Shown: positions 63,934 through 64,000 of the stretch, piece by piece | How positions within the stretch are numbered: the first letter of the stretch is position 1 | How the letters are laid out: each line of letters begins with the position of its first letter | NCBI GenBank assembly: GCA_023213395.1 | Contig: CM041465.1 | Location: 124,813,741-124,877,740, forward strand | DNA: 64,000 bases | Reading direction: 5' to 3' | From: Cycas panzhihuaensis | Taxonomy: Eukaryota > Cycadophyta | The notes under the pieces: model-generated | What the model saw: the letters and a program-made list of their open reading frames with translations, nothing else | Database searches by the model: none | What the model was told of the DNA's origin: nothing | Position numbers and translations under genes: made by a program

Positions 63934-64000
63934 TCAACTATAGAACTTGTCCAGTTTAAGCCCCTCCAATGTGACTATCCTATAGGCGCCATTGTTGAGG
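63934..64000 (-). pseudogene. Integrase C-terminus of element B (partial at window edge)
   Basis: The minus strand from the window edge encodes GAYRIVTLEGLKLDKFYS and then a stop (63,934-63,936). Ty3/gypsy pol proteins typically end NGAYRL-x-LEG, followed by N-x-LKxYY. This places the end of pol beside the tail of the antisense PMD gene. Only about 21 codons are visible. Confidence 0.6.

Larger units (their letters stand above)
62684..64000 (-). mobile_element. Element B, right part, running off the window
   Basis: After the tcccc target copy, element B continues. It holds the C-terminal part of the antisense PMD gene (to about 63,215), a TA/GA microsatellite, a spacer matching 48,070-48,660 of A, and the end of integrase (minus strand). 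Reverse transcriptase and gag of B should lie to the right, outside the window. Confidence 0.8.

Noticed and set aside
63982-64000. Sequence like a tRNA-Asp primer-binding site (taggcgccattgttgagg) suggesting a plus-strand LTR ending here
   Set aside because: On the other strand the same bases encode a gypsy pol C-terminal motif in frame with a stop, matching the orientation of element B. The primer-site similarity is more likely coincidence.

Overview
This window looks like intergenic plant nuclear DNA built almost entirely from nested, decayed LTR retrotransposons. I see no intact host gene, tRNA, rRNA, CRISPR array or bacterial-type feature. Evidence for a plant is the mix of Ty1/copia elements primed by initiator-tRNA-Met, chromodomain-type Ty3/gypsy elements and Tat-like Ty3/gypsy elements with archaeal-type RNase H, plus a plant mobile domain (PMD) gene. 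Most in-frame stops are TAG, TAA or TGA standing where CAG, CAA or CGA would be expected, as methylation-driven C-to-T decay would give. I cannot name the species; a repeat-rich seed plant is the safest reading. All percentages are counts by eye.

Left part (1-15,469). Positions 1-3,320 are a plus-oriented LTR of a roughly 3.1 kb Tat-like LTR family. It is followed by a minus-strand chromovirus-like gypsy ruin (3.4-7.4 kb), unassigned AT-rich DNA, a minus-strand copia scrap (9.0-9.3 kb), an isolated copia LTR with its primer-binding site (9.3-9.7 kb), a plus-strand chromovirus ruin with a chromodomain-like tail (10.7-14.75 kb), and another minus-strand copia scrap (15.0-15.4 kb).

Middle (15,470-29,145). 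A plus-strand copia element (L) has two 358-bp LTRs. Its 5' LTR is split by a gag-only LTR element (M) with a 5-bp target duplication. A plus-strand gypsy ruin (K) follows, broken by a probable solo LTR.

Right part (29,146-64,000). Two Tat-like gypsy elements of the same family lie on the minus strand, one inside the other. Element B (LTR 29,146-32,253) is interrupted within its PMD gene by element A (35,685-62,683). B resumes at 62,689, and its integrase C-terminus runs off the window end. A carries two 3.11-kb LTRs, gag, protease and an archaeal-type RNase H. Its 5' LTR is split by copia element D (55,481-62,395), and its PMD gene is split by gag-only element E (44,423-47,481). Every nested insertion has a matching or near-matching 5-bp target duplication.

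The most interesting content is the gene carried by A and B. It is an antisense PMD gene with a probable intron, and it sits between the integrase end and a displaced RNase H domain. Its upstream region contains the same kind of palindromic module seen in the family LTRs. D and M belong to one copia family and share a conserved leader. M is therefore a gag-only derivative of a family whose coding-complete relative lies 40 kb away in the same window.
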